A DNA stretch of 8,137 nt from assembly GCA_003452655.1 (NCBI GenBank), contig DMNR01000188.1:6155-14291 (forward strand), in the 5' to 3' direction. The position numbers were made by a program, and so were the translations under genes. Under the pieces are notes generated by a model. The model had not been told where the DNA came from. It ran no database searches and saw only the letters and a list, made by a program, of their open reading frames with translations. Shown in pieces: positions 1 to 6,107 of this stretch (its first letter is position 1; each line of letters opens with the position of its first letter). Source of the DNA: Actinomycetota bacterium. GTDB lineage: Bacteria; Actinomycetota; Actinomycetes; S36-B12; UBA10799.

Positions 1-13
1 GCGCACCCTGTCC

Positions 14-643
14 TCAGTGAAGCAACCAGGCGACTTCTGCCGCTGGTACACCCTTAAGTCCGCGGACAACTTGCTGTTCTTCAATCTTCTCCACGGCATA
101 CCTGTGCCCGTAAAGCCGATCAACCTCGGATTCGGGAATCGAGAACGGGGGACCAGCCATCTTGTCTTGCTCGTATTCGAACGTGATCAATAGCTGCGGG
201 GCGCGTTCAGCGATGTCAACCAGATGCGTCGAATACTTGGTGCGCATTTCTGGCGGAAGGGCGACGAGGGCTGCGCGATCGTAAACACCATCGACTGCGG
301 CGACGGTTTGCCGATCAACGTCGAAGAAATCGCCAACCAGGATGTCTACCCCGCGGCCGGAATACCTAACCAACGTGCCATCCCGGGTGACGGTTGGCAC
401 TATCCCGTGTTCTGCGAAGAAGTCTCGTGCGGCGATTTCGCTGAGTTCAACACCGATGACCACATAGCCTCGTGAAGCCAGCCAGGCAAGATCCTCGGAC
501 TTCCCGCAGAGCGGCACGAGGATACGTGCATTGGCGGGCAGCTTGAGTTTGTCTAGCTGACGCTGCAACAACTGGTTGCCAGCTGTCTCGTGAAAACCGA
601 GATCATTCGTTTGCCACTTCTCAAGCCAATGGCCCGATTCCAC
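14..643 (-). CDS. tpm: Thiopurine S-methyltransferase family protein (TPMT/Tpm)
   Basis: This 209-residue protein is a class I SAM-dependent methyltransferase of the TPMT family, whose members S-methylate thiopurines and, in bacteria, methylate selenium or tellurium oxyanion products. Seen directly: the family N-terminus HWLEKWQTNDLGFHE (residues 5-19), the SAM-binding stretch LVPLCGKSEDLAWLASRGY (42-60), then VIGVELSEIAARDFF (62-76) with the conserved acidic residue E66 for the SAM ribose, and GDFFDVD near residue 105. The length is normal for the family. The start is GTG at 643; upstream on the coding strand a GGTGAG lies seven bases away, and the family N-terminus begins a few residues in, so a longer form is unlikely. 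Its GC content (about 52% in a counted 60-base line) is well below that of the recombinase genes, which suggests acquisition. It is transcribed away from the dif-like site and the recombinase module. The family call is strong; the true substrate cannot be told from sequence. Confidence 0.93.
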   Translation of the reverse strand: MESGHWLEKWQTNDLGFHETAGNQLLQRQLDKLKLPANARILVPLCGKSEDLAWLASRGYVVIGVELSEIAARDFFAEHGIVPTVTRDGTLVRYSGRGVDILVGDFFDVDRQTVAAVDGVYDRAALVALPPEMRTKYSTHLVDIAERAPQLLITFEYEQDKMAGPPFSIPESEVDRLYGHRYAVEKIEEQQVVRGLKGVPAAEVAWLLH

Positions 644-667
644 GTATCAACTCACCACCCGTCGTTA

Positions 668-695
668 AGTGCCGATAATGGACATTATGTCAATC
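668..695 (+). other. dif: dif-like Xer recombination site
   Basis: The sequence reads as an 11-6-11 arrangement: left arm AGTGCCGATAA (668-678), centre TGGACA (679-684), right arm TTATGTCAATC (685-695). Against the E. coli dif site, as I recall it, 8 of 11 left-arm, 4 of 6 central and 8 of 11 right-arm bases match, including the ATAATG...ATTATGT core. The inner ATAATG-GA-CATTAT (675-688) is a perfect dyad. Established knowledge: XerC/XerD resolve chromosome dimers at one such site near the replication terminus, and phages and islands can integrate at it. Whether this is the resident dif or a copy left by an integrated element cannot be told from one site. Confidence 0.65.
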
Positions 696-708
696 CGAAC
701 GGTCGATA

Positions 709-723
709 TTGCATTTGATGCAA
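709..723. repeat. Dyad TTGCATTTGATGCAA, copy 1
   Basis: A perfect 6-3-6 inverted repeat (TTGCAT-TTG-ATGCAA), lying 13 bases past the dif-like site. The same motif returns at 899-913 and 919-933, just before the recombinase gene. It could be an arm-type binding site for the recombinase or an operator for the HTH protein of the module. Confidence 0.6.
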
Positions 724-735
724 TCCAACGATCCA

Positions 736-747
736 CCGATCTGGCTG
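736..747 (+). repeat. 12-bp inverted repeat, left member (possible module end)
   Basis: CCGATCTGGCTG here occurs again, perfectly and in inverted orientation, at 3904-3915. The two copies bracket the three recombinase-module genes. No similarity extends beyond the 12 bases on either side, and no target duplication is visible outside. It may be a terminal inverted repeat; chance cannot be excluded. Confidence 0.4.
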
Positions 748-779
748 GTCGGATGTCGTGAGCCGGAGTGCCCTGAATC

Positions 780-794
780 CCTTGCATAGCAAGG
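780..794. repeat. Dyad CCTTGCATAGCAAGG
   Basis: A perfect 6-3-6 inverted repeat (CCTTGC-ATA-GCAAGG) in the non-coding stretch between the dif-like site and the recombinase gene. It has the same spacing as the TTGCAT-NNN-ATGCAA dyads and shares the TTGCAT core. The rest of 748-898 holds only weaker repeats, such as a CTGCG-GAG-CGCAG hairpin near 820, and no convincing gene. Confidence 0.4.
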
Positions 795-898
795 CTTTGA
801 GCGTGCGACTGTTGCTGCTGCGGAGCGCAGTCTGTCGGCTGTGCTCGTTCGTTGAGTGTGCGAGTTCGCCGTGGATTCACGCTCAGATTCAGGGTATC

Positions 899-933
899 TT
901 GCATCTGATGCATGATTCGCGCATTTGATGCAA
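899..933 (+). promoter_or_regulatory. lox-like paired arms upstream of the recombinase (core site or operator)
   Basis: Two 13-bp arms in inverted orientation, TTGCATCTGATGC (899-911) and GCATTTGATGCAA (921-933), match at 11 of 13 positions and flank a 9-bp spacer (912-920). Each arm is itself nearly palindromic. Paired 11-13-bp arms around a 6-9-bp spacer are typical of tyrosine-recombinase crossover sites; the position directly before the ribosome binding site would equally suit an autoregulatory operator bound by the module's HTH protein. The true role is inferred, not shown. Confidence 0.5.
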
Positions 934-944
934 GGGGGTTTGGG

Positions 945-2045
945 GTGCCTGTCGACGAGGTTGGACGGGTTGTGGTGCTGCCTTCGGTGCGGCTGCTGCA
1001 GCCGGCTGAGCAGGTGCTGGAGGACATGTTCACTGGTTGGCGCAATCAGCAGTTGAGCCGGAACTTGGCGTTCGCGACGATCGACGGCCGTGAACGGCTG
1101 GTGCGACGTTTCGTCGACCACAGTCAGGCGTGGCCGTGGACGTGGACCCACCAGCATGTGGACGAGTTCTTCGCGGATCTGCGGGCGGTGCAGGGTCGCC
1201 GCCACACGACGGTGCGCGCGTATCAGAACGCGCTGCGCCTGTTCTGTGCCTATGTGGCTCATCCCGATTACGGCTGGGACCGCATGTGTGAGTCGCTGTT
1301 CGGGTCGCACCCTAGTCAGGTGGTGTTCGAGTGGAACGCCGCGGTGCATGCCCAGGTTGGCGAGAGTGACCCGCGCAAGCGCGCGTTCACTAAGCAGGAG
1401 CTGCAGGCGTTCTTCGACCGGGCTGACGACGAGGTGGACCGGATCCGCGCACTGGGTCGCAAGGGTGCTCTGCCGGCGTGGCGAGACGCAGTGCTGTTCA
1501 AGGTCGCCTACGCGTGGGGTCTGAGGAGGAACGAGGTCAGGCGACTGCAGCGTGTGGACTTCTCACCGAATCCGAAGGCTCGCGAGTTCGGCCGGTACGG
1601 GGTCGTGGCCGTGCGCTACGGAAAGGCGCAGCGGGCGTCGGCACCGAAGCGCCGCGGCGTGTTGACCGTGTTCGACTGGTCGGTCGACGTCGTCGACCAG
1701 TGGATCCAGGAGGGACTTCCCCGCTTCGGCGGCGACGGCATGGACCTGTTCCCTTCGGAACAACATGGGGTGGTCGGCGCCGCGATCGGCGACCGGTTCC
1801 GCCGCTACCGCGACGACCTCGGTCTCGATGAGGGGTTGGACCTGCATTCGCTGCGTCGCTCCTACGTGACCCACCTGATCGAGGACGGGTTCGATCCCCT
1901 GTTCGTCCAGGAGCAGGTCGGCCACGAGCACGCCTCGACCACCGCGATCTACACCTGCGTGTCCAGCGACTTCCGCACTCGGACACTTCGCGAAGCGTTG
2001 GACCGGTCCCTGACCCAAGCCTTATCGAAACAGGAGTCGTCATGA
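945..2045 (+). CDS. Tyrosine-type recombinase/integrase
   Basis: This 366-residue protein should cut and rejoin DNA through a covalent 3'-phosphotyrosine intermediate. Counting from GTG 945, the full catalytic set is visible: R194 in GLRRNEVRRL, K227 in YGKAQR, H301 and R304 in LHSLRRSYVTHL, H327 in VGHEH, and nucleophile Y336 in TTAIYTC. An N-terminal SAM-like core-binding domain covers roughly residues 20-130, including the segment rich in RAYQNALRLFCAYV. I prefer GTG 945 because AAGGGGG (932-938) sits six bases before it; the longer ATG frame from 912 would have to be translated through the dyads and has no such site. Its stop overlaps the next start (ATGA at 2042-2045). It is XerD-like in layout but is more likely the recombinase of a mobile module than the housekeeping Xer, because of its two partners. 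Codon use is strongly GC-rich. Confidence 0.92.
   Translation: MPVDEVGRVVVLPSVRLLQPAEQVLEDMFTGWRNQQLSRNLAFATIDGRERLVRRFVDHSQAWPWTWTHQHVDEFFADLRAVQGRRHTTVRAYQNALRLFCAYVAHPDYGWDRMCESLFGSHPSQVVFEWNAAVHAQVGESDPRKRAFTKQELQAFFDRADDEVDRIRALGRKGALPAWRDAVLFKVAYAWGLRRNEVRRLQRVDFSPNPKAREFGRYGVVAVRYGKAQRASAPKRRGVLTVFDWSVDVVDQWIQEGLPRFGGDGMDLFPSEQHGVVGAAIGDRFRRYRDDLGLDEGLDLHSLRRSYVTHLIEDGFDPLFVQEQVGHEHASTTAIYTCVSSDFRTRTLREALDRSLTQALSKQESS
2032..2036 (+). promoter_or_regulatory. Ribosome binding site of the HTH gene
   Basis: AGGAG lies five bases before ATG 2042, inside the last codons of the recombinase gene. It supports the chosen start and translational coupling. Confidence 0.7.
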
Positions 2046-2383
2046 AACGACAGGTTGACTACCAGTGGCATCTGGCCGAAGTGATGGCCCGCCACGGACT
2101 GCACAACTCCACCGACTTGGGGGGCCTGCTGCACCAGCGCGGCATCACGCTGTCGACTTCACAGGTGTATCGCCTGGTCACCCAACGACCGGAGCGGGCG
2201 TCGCTGAAGGTGCTGGCGGCACTGTGCGACATCTTCGACTGCGAACTCGCCGACCTGGTTACGGTGACCGCTGCCGACGCCGCGCCACGCAAGCGCGCTT
2301 CCGGCCAGGCCGGCAACGTCGTGGACCTGAACCAGACGATCCGACCGAAACGGGCCCGAGTGGTCCACGACAGTGACTCCTGA
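2042..2383 (+). CDS. Cro/C1-type (XRE) helix-turn-helix protein
   Basis: This 113-residue protein carries one Cro/C1-like DNA-binding domain at about residues 8-75: first helix HLAEVMARHG, turn helices NSTDLGGLLHQRG and STSQVYRLVTQRP (recognition helix), and the closing helix LKVLAALCDIFDCELADLV, which is typical of the HTH_26 group. A basic, probably flexible tail follows (RKRASGQ... RPKRARVV). The start ATG overlaps the recombinase stop by four bases and has a clear AGGAG. The gene then overlaps the next one by eleven bases. It most likely represses the module or assists the recombinase as a directionality or architectural factor; the dyads at 709-723 and 899-933 are candidate targets. The DNA-binding call is strong and the role is inferred. 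Confidence 0.85.
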   Translation: MKRQVDYQWHLAEVMARHGLHNSTDLGGLLHQRGITLSTSQVYRLVTQRPERASLKVLAALCDIFDCELADLVTVTAADAAPRKRASGQAGNVVDLNQTIRPKRARVVHDSDS

Positions 2384-3887
2384 TCCCCCCGACCAGCCGT
2401 GGGTGCGCAACCGGCGACGGGGCCGGCCGCGGGTTGCGGAAGGAAACAAGACCTGTTGCCGTTGCGGGCGTGCGATGCGCCGCGCGTCGGCCCGGATGCC
2501 CGACGGCAGGTTATGCAGGCTGTGCTTCGAAGAAGCCGCCGCCACCTACGGCACCTGCCCCGGCTGCCACAGCCACCGACTCCTTCCCGGACTGGATCCG
2601 GGCACCAGGATCCGTTTATGTTGTGACTGCGCAGGAGTGACACGCAGTTTCGAGTGCGGAACGTGTGGTGACGAGGCGCTGATCTACCGTGACGGCAACT
2701 GCCGACGATGTGCGTTGCGGCTGCAACTCACTGAACTGCTCCACCCCGAGGATCACCCAGGCGGCCGGGCGTTGCTGCTGGAGTTCGCCAAGGTGGAGCG
2801 ACCGGCCAGCATTATGACGTGGCTTCTCAATCCCAAAGCCACGGAACTCCTCGCGGGACTCGGGACCGGCGCCATTGCCTACACCCACGAGGCCTTGGAC
2901 GAGCTGCCCCACTCAAAGACCACCGAACACATCCGGGATGTGCTCGTGCAAGCCGAAGTCCTTCCCGCTCGTGACCGGCACCTCCCCGGGTTCCTGAGGT
3001 GGCTGGACCTGAAACTTGCCGCCATACCCGACGGTGAGCGCCGTCGAACCATCCGCCAGTTCGCCCGGTGGAAGTTCGTCGTGGCTATCCGCAAGTTGGT
3101 CGACGAGGGGCGACCAACACACGGCGCGATCGCCCACGCCCGCCAAAGCATCACCGTCGCCGATCAGTTCCTCACGTGGCTGCATGAGCAGCACCAACCC
3201 TTAGCCACCACCACGCAGCTGGATCTGGAACAGTGGCTCGCCACCGGCAACTCCACCCGCACCCGCGTCCGCCCATTCATCGCCTGGGCGGTCCAGTCCC
3301 GCACTGCCACCGGCCTGACCATGCCCGGCACCAAGTCCAACGACGGCCCGGAGATGGACCACCACCACCGACTGGAGTGGATCCGGCGGTGTCTGACCAA
3401 CACCGACGTCCCACGCGATGAGCGGGTGGCCACCTTGCTCCTCCTGCTCTACGGCCAGCCCCTGACTCGGATCGCCGCCCTACCCGTCTCCGCGGTGGAA
3501 GTCGACGAGTCCGGCAACACCTTCCTACGCTTCCAACGCGTCCGCACTCCGGTTCCCGAGCCGTTCGCCACACTCCTGCTGGAACACCGCGACCATCGCT
3601 CCCCCACCCGCACCACCAGCGGAGTCGAGTCACCCTGGCTGTTCCCAGGCATCCGAGCCGGACAACACGTCACCGCGCAGACGATGATGGCCAAGATCCG
3701 CAACAACGGAGTCGACCTGCGCGCAGCCCGCAACGCTGCCTTACGAACGCTCGTGCGGGAAGCGCCCGCACCCCTGATCGCCAAGTCGCTCGGCTACAAC
3801 GACAACACGATCCACCGTCACGCAGCCATCGCCGCCAGCCAGTTCCAGCAGTACGCCGCCAGCCGGCCGACGAGGGCATCCAGCTGA
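2373..3887 (+). CDS. Zinc-ribbon protein with degenerate tyrosine-recombinase domain
   Basis: This 504-residue protein starts with an AT-hook-like basic stretch (RRRGRPR, residues 14-20). Six CxxC pairs follow (C28/C31, C48/C51, C62/C65, C83/C86, C95/C98, C110/C113), enough for three zinc ribbons. A helical core-binding-like region spans about 230-310. The C-terminal part from about 345 follows the recombinase fold: LLLLYGQPLTRIAALPV keeps an arginine in the first catalytic box, and ARNAALRTLV...SLGYNDNTIHRHA matches the HxxR to GH...Y block. There the first H is R, GH has become GY, and nothing sits at the tyrosine position. I infer a DNA-binding, catalytically inactive recombinase relative that works with the active enzyme. 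The start is GTG 2373, overlapping the HTH gene by eleven bases, with only a weak ribosome site; an in-frame GTG at 2403 is an alternative. The zinc-ribbon call is strong; partnership is inferred from the operon. Confidence 0.8.
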   Translation: MTPDPPDQPWVRNRRRGRPRVAEGNKTCCRCGRAMRRASARMPDGRLCRLCFEEAAATYGTCPGCHSHRLLPGLDPGTRIRLCCDCAGVTRSFECGTCGDEALIYRDGNCRRCALRLQLTELLHPEDHPGGRALLLEFAKVERPASIMTWLLNPKATELLAGLGTGAIAYTHEALDELPHSKTTEHIRDVLVQAEVLPARDRHLPGFLRWLDLKLAAIPDGERRRTIRQFARWKFVVAIRKLVDEGRPTHGAIAHARQSITVADQFLTWLHEQHQPLATTTQLDLEQWLATGNSTRTRVRPFIAWAVQSRTATGLTMPGTKSNDGPEMDHHHRLEWIRRCLTNTDVPRDERVATLLLLLYGQPLTRIAALPVSAVEVDESGNTFLRFQRVRTPVPEPFATLLLEHRDHRSPTRTTSGVESPWLFPGIRAGQHVTAQTMMAKIRNNGVDLRAARNAALRTLVREAPAPLIAKSLGYNDNTIHRHAAIAASQFQQYAASRPTRASS

Positions 3888-3903
3888 CAACTCAGAGTGA
3901 AAG

Positions 3904-3915
3904 CAGCCAGATCGG
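3904..3915 (-). repeat. 12-bp inverted repeat, right member (possible module end)
   Basis: CAGCCAGATCGG is the exact reverse complement of 736-747. It lies 16 bases after the stop of the zinc-ribbon/recombinase gene and 11 bases before the end of the convergent membrane-protein gene, where an element end would be expected. Confidence 0.4.
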
Positions 3916-3926
3916 AATACCGTGGC

Positions 3927-4370
3927 TCACTGCGCGGCCACACGCGCTTGGTGGTCGAGGACGGCTCGACAAACCAAACCCAAGCTCGCGACCAAGCCGA
4001 CAAGAAGGCCGCCCAGGATCAACACGAGGATCCCCCATGAGGACCCAGGAGACGTGCCGCCGGTGGCATCAGTGACGTTGCCGGCCTGGAAGAACACCAG
4101 CACCGGAACGACGAACAGGCCGGAAGCGATCCCGACCCCGCGCGCCCACAGGCGCAGCGCTCGCGGCCCACGCCCGGTGGCACGGACTGCGCCCCACCCG
4201 GCGACCACACCCACGAGAACAGCGGCCGCGCCGATGGCCGCCAGGGCACGAACGAAGCCGGGGCCGACGAGGGTGAGGTCAGGGCCGCCCTCCCCCAACA
4301 GCAACGCCAGCGCGATCAGGGTCCCGAACCCGTATCCCACCACCGCTGACGCCGCGGCCTTCGCCCACAT
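3927..4370 (-). CDS. Four-helix integral membrane protein of unknown function
   Basis: I do not recognise the family of this 147-residue protein. Four hydrophobic segments are visible: residues 8-26, 42-62, 78-97 and 112-134. Basic residues (RATGRGPRALRLWAR) follow the second segment and the third is preceded by WARG, so the loop between helices 2 and 3 is probably cytoplasmic, with both ends inside; the loop between helices 3 and 4 (NVTDATGGTSPGSS) would be outside. The start ATG 4370 has GGGGG five bases upstream and the hydrophobic part begins right after; extension upstream to 4433 would add a polar leader without a ribosome site. It converges on the recombinase module and diverges from the small gene cluster that starts near 4419. 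A long open frame on the opposite strand here is low-complexity P/R/T and looks like a shadow. Confidence 0.7.
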   Translation of the reverse strand: MWAKAAASAVVGYGFGTLIALALLLGEGGPDLTLVGPGFVRALAAIGAAAVLVGVVAGWGAVRATGRGPRALRLWARGVGIASGLFVVPVLVFFQAGNVTDATGGTSPGSSWGILVLILGGLLVGLVASLGLVCRAVLDHQARVAAQ

Positions 4371-4418
4371 GACAACCCCCGACGGCCGGTCTGAAAGGCG
4401 AACGCCTTCCCCCGGATT

Positions 4419-4613
4419 ATGGCATTGGACCAACTCGCGCTGGAGCGATCAGACTCAGCAAGCGGGCCGAGGTGGAACATCGCGACCGAGGAGACCGAGC
4501 ATGCGCGAGGGACGCCGATGCATCCCGGCGATCCGGAAATGCGACCCAAGAAGTACGCTGCCGACAGCGGGATACGGAGCCTGCTTGAACAAGCCAACCG
4601 GGGGCGCCAATGA
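4419..4613 (+). CDS. Possible small ORF, translationally coupled to the next gene
   Basis: This frame of up to 64 codons is not recognised. Its TGA (4611-4613) overlaps the next ATG (4610) in an ATGA arrangement, which favours a real coupled gene. The start is unclear: ATG 4419 has no ribosome site, whereas the internal ATG 4518 has GAGGGA five bases upstream and would give 31 residues ending in SLLEQANRGRQ. An alternative 38-codon frame from ATG 4501, with GAGGAG seven bases upstream, runs through the same stretch, so the reading frame itself is uncertain. No membrane segment or motif is visible. Confidence 0.35.
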   Translation: MALDQLALERSDSASGPRWNIATEETEHARGTPMHPGDPEMRPKKYAADSGIRSLLEQANRGRQ

Positions 4614-4701
4614 CTGACCCGACGACACCCGGTGTCGCTGCAGCAGGTGGCGATGGAAGCCCTCGGATTCCCGTGGGAAGGGGGCGATCGATCGTCTTTC
4701 G

Positions 4702-4709
4702 GGTCACTT
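4702..4709 (+). repeat. Target site duplication, left copy (GGTCACTT)
   Basis: GGTCACTT directly precedes the left inverted repeat and is repeated exactly at 6133-6140, directly after the outer right inverted repeat. An 8-bp duplication is usual for IS256-family insertion (8-9 bp). Confidence 0.93.
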
Positions 4710-4734
4710 GGGTCTGTAACGAATTTTGTGTTTG
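4710..4734 (+). repeat. IS256 left inverted repeat (IRL)
   Basis: Twenty-five bases beginning GGGTCTGTAACGAA match the reverse complement of each right repeat at 23 of 25 positions. Similarity continues more weakly for about ten bases inward on the side facing the inner right repeat. Confidence 0.93.
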
Positions 4735-4787
4735 AGTCTTCGGCGTGAACTCCGCGGCTACGGGCCGTGGTTTGGAGAAGATCAATC

Positions 4788-6071
4788 ATGGAAGAGAACA
4801 GTAGCGAGGATTCGGCCCTGTCGGGGACGTTGGTTCCTGCCGATCTTGATATGTCTGCGATGGCGCAACTATTGGTGGATCAGGCCCGCTCTCAGGGTGT
4901 ACAGCTCACGGGTCCGGGAGGCCTGCTTAACGAACTGACGAGCCGAGCGCTGGAATCGGCGTTGCAGGTCGAGATGAGTGAGCACCTGGGATACGAACAT
5001 GGTCAGGCCCCGGGTGATGGTGGCGGGAATTTGCGGAACGGGTCGACACGAAAAACGATCCGCACCGACATTGGTGAGGTCACCATCCAAGTGCCTCGCG
5101 ACCGCAAAGGGACGTTCGAGCCGTTGATCGTGCCGAAGCATGCCCGCCGTTTGGAAGGGTTCGAAGCAGCGGTCCTATCGCTGTATGCCAAGGGAATGAC
5201 CACCGGTGACATCGCCAACCACATCGCCGATATCTACGGGGCGAATATCAGCCGCGAAATGGTGTCACGGGTCACCGATTCCATTATCGACGACATGAAC
5301 AACTGGCAGAACCGGCCACTGGACGCGATCTATCCAGTGATCCTGATCGATGCCATCGTCATCAAAGTTCGGGAAGGAACCGTGGCCAACAGGCCCGTAT
5401 ATGTGGCGATGGGGATAACGATGGATGGCACGCGAGACGTGCTGGGCATGTGGGTCGGGCCTTCAGGTGGTGAAGGCGCGAAGCAATGGATGAACCTACT
5501 CACCGAACTGCGCAACCGCGGAATCCAGGACGTGTTCATCGTCTGCTGCGACGGACTCAAAGGCCTACCCGATGCGATCAACGCGACATGGCCGCTAGCT
5601 ACCGTTCAAACATGTGTCGTGCATTTAGTTCGCAACAGTTTCCGATACTCGTCACGGCATGACTGGCAGAAAGTCAGCACCGGCCTTCGCTTGATTTACA
5701 CCGCACCCACCGTCGCCGAGGCCGAAACCCGATTCGCCGATTTCGCTGACAGGTGGGATAGCAAATATCCCGCTATGGTGGCGATGTGGCGGCGATCATG
5801 GAACGAATTCGTGCCGTTTCTGGACTTCCCGCCAGAGATCAGGAAATTGATCTACACAACCAACGGCATCGAGTCACTCAACGCCCGATTCCGGCAAGCC
5901 ACCAACCGGCGCGGACACTTCCCCACCGAACAAGCAGCACTCAAGGTCCTGTACCTGACGGTGCTAGAACGACGACCGAATCGCAAGAATCCAACGGGAG
6001 TCATCTCCGGCTGGAAATCCATCCTCAACACCCTCGCCATCACCTACGGCGACCGACTCAACATCAACTAG
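4788..6071 (+). CDS. IS256-family transposase (DDE)
   Basis: This 427-residue enzyme catalyses excision and insertion of the surrounding element through an RNase H-like DDE active site. Catalytic residues counted from ATG 4788: D188 in LIDAIVIKVREG, D255 in VCCDGLKGLPDAI, and E362 in YTTNGIESLNARFRQ. The family signatures GHFPTEQAALKVLYL near the C-terminus and VQTCVVHLVRNSFRY after the second aspartate are also present. The N-terminal part (about 25-160) carries the DNA-binding region, including LNELTSRALESALQVEMSEHLGYE and the helix pair LYAKGMTTGDIANHIADIYG. I chose ATG 4788, with GGAG at 4774-4777, over GTG 4767, which has no ribosome site. The length is normal and no frameshift is seen, so it should be active. 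Confidence 0.96.
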   Translation: MEENSSEDSALSGTLVPADLDMSAMAQLLVDQARSQGVQLTGPGGLLNELTSRALESALQVEMSEHLGYEHGQAPGDGGGNLRNGSTRKTIRTDIGEVTIQVPRDRKGTFEPLIVPKHARRLEGFEAAVLSLYAKGMTTGDIANHIADIYGANISREMVSRVTDSIIDDMNNWQNRPLDAIYPVILIDAIVIKVREGTVANRPVYVAMGITMDGTRDVLGMWVGPSGGEGAKQWMNLLTELRNRGIQDVFIVCCDGLKGLPDAINATWPLATVQTCVVHLVRNSFRYSSRHDWQKVSTGLRLIYTAPTVAEAETRFADFADRWDSKYPAMVAMWRRSWNEFVPFLDFPPEIRKLIYTTNGIESLNARFRQATNRRGHFPTEQAALKVLYLTVLERRPNRKNPTGVISGWKSILNTLAITYGDRLNIN

Positions 6072-6080
6072 CCAATGACC

Positions 6081-6105
6081 CAAACACAAAGTTTGTTACA
6101 GACCC
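6081..6105 (-). repeat. IS256 right inverted repeat, inner copy
   Basis: The 25 bases ending GTTACAGACCC lie nine bases after the transposase stop. They are identical to the outer copy at 6108-6132, with CC between. This is the copy whose inner flank continues to resemble the left end. Confidence 0.92.
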
Positions 6106-6107
6106 CC

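Larger units (their letters stand above)
736..3915 (+). mobile_element. Three-gene tyrosine-recombinase module (ends uncertain)
   Basis: Active tyrosine recombinase, HTH protein and zinc-ribbon/inactive recombinase form one overlapping cluster without cargo. The proposed ends are the 12-bp inverted repeats at 736-747 and 3904-3915; if the dyad at 709-723 belongs to the element, its left end lies further out, near the dif-like site. Tyrosine-recombinase elements with several recombinase genes are known (RIT elements with three recombinases, Tn554 with two recombinases and TnpC); this gene set differs from both. Mobility is inferred. Confidence 0.45.
4610..4735 (+). pseudogene. 5' fragment of a membrane-protein gene broken by the IS256 element
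   Basis: ATG 4610 (GGGGG at 4600-4604, five bases upstream) opens a frame that runs into the first predicted membrane helix (IVFRVTWLVLTVG in the rebuilt gene). The insertion sequence enters after base 4709, in codon 34, and the frame then ends at TGA 4733-4735 inside the left inverted repeat, giving 41 residues. Joining 4610-4709 to 6141-6487 restores an uninterrupted 148-residue protein with two membrane helices (about 32-57 and 112-133) and an extracytoplasmic loop holding two cysteines (FACPDP and GNACTF). The family is not recognised. It would have been the second gene of a coupled cluster. Confidence 0.8.

Noticed and set aside
671..693. TTGACA on the minus strand across the dif-like site as a -35 box for tpm
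   Set aside because: The TTGACA is part of the dif-like right arm and the hexamer at 17-base spacing (ACTTAA) is a poor -10.
690..1349. Long minus-strand open frame over the dyads and the recombinase 5' end
   Set aside because: It overlaps an unmistakable recombinase on the other strand and its product is a low-complexity R/H/P-rich sequence without any family signature.
1537..2043. Minus-strand frame inside the recombinase gene
   Set aside because: It is arginine- and serine-rich, as expected of a high-GC shadow opposite the catalytic domain.
2808..2818. CATTATGACG as a second dif-like half site
   Set aside because: Only about seven bases match, it lies within a coding region and has no partner arm.
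3922..4617. Plus-strand 231-codon frame opposite the four-helix membrane protein
   Set aside because: Its product is rich in P, T, A and R without structure, while the opposite strand has four clean membrane helices and a ribosome site.
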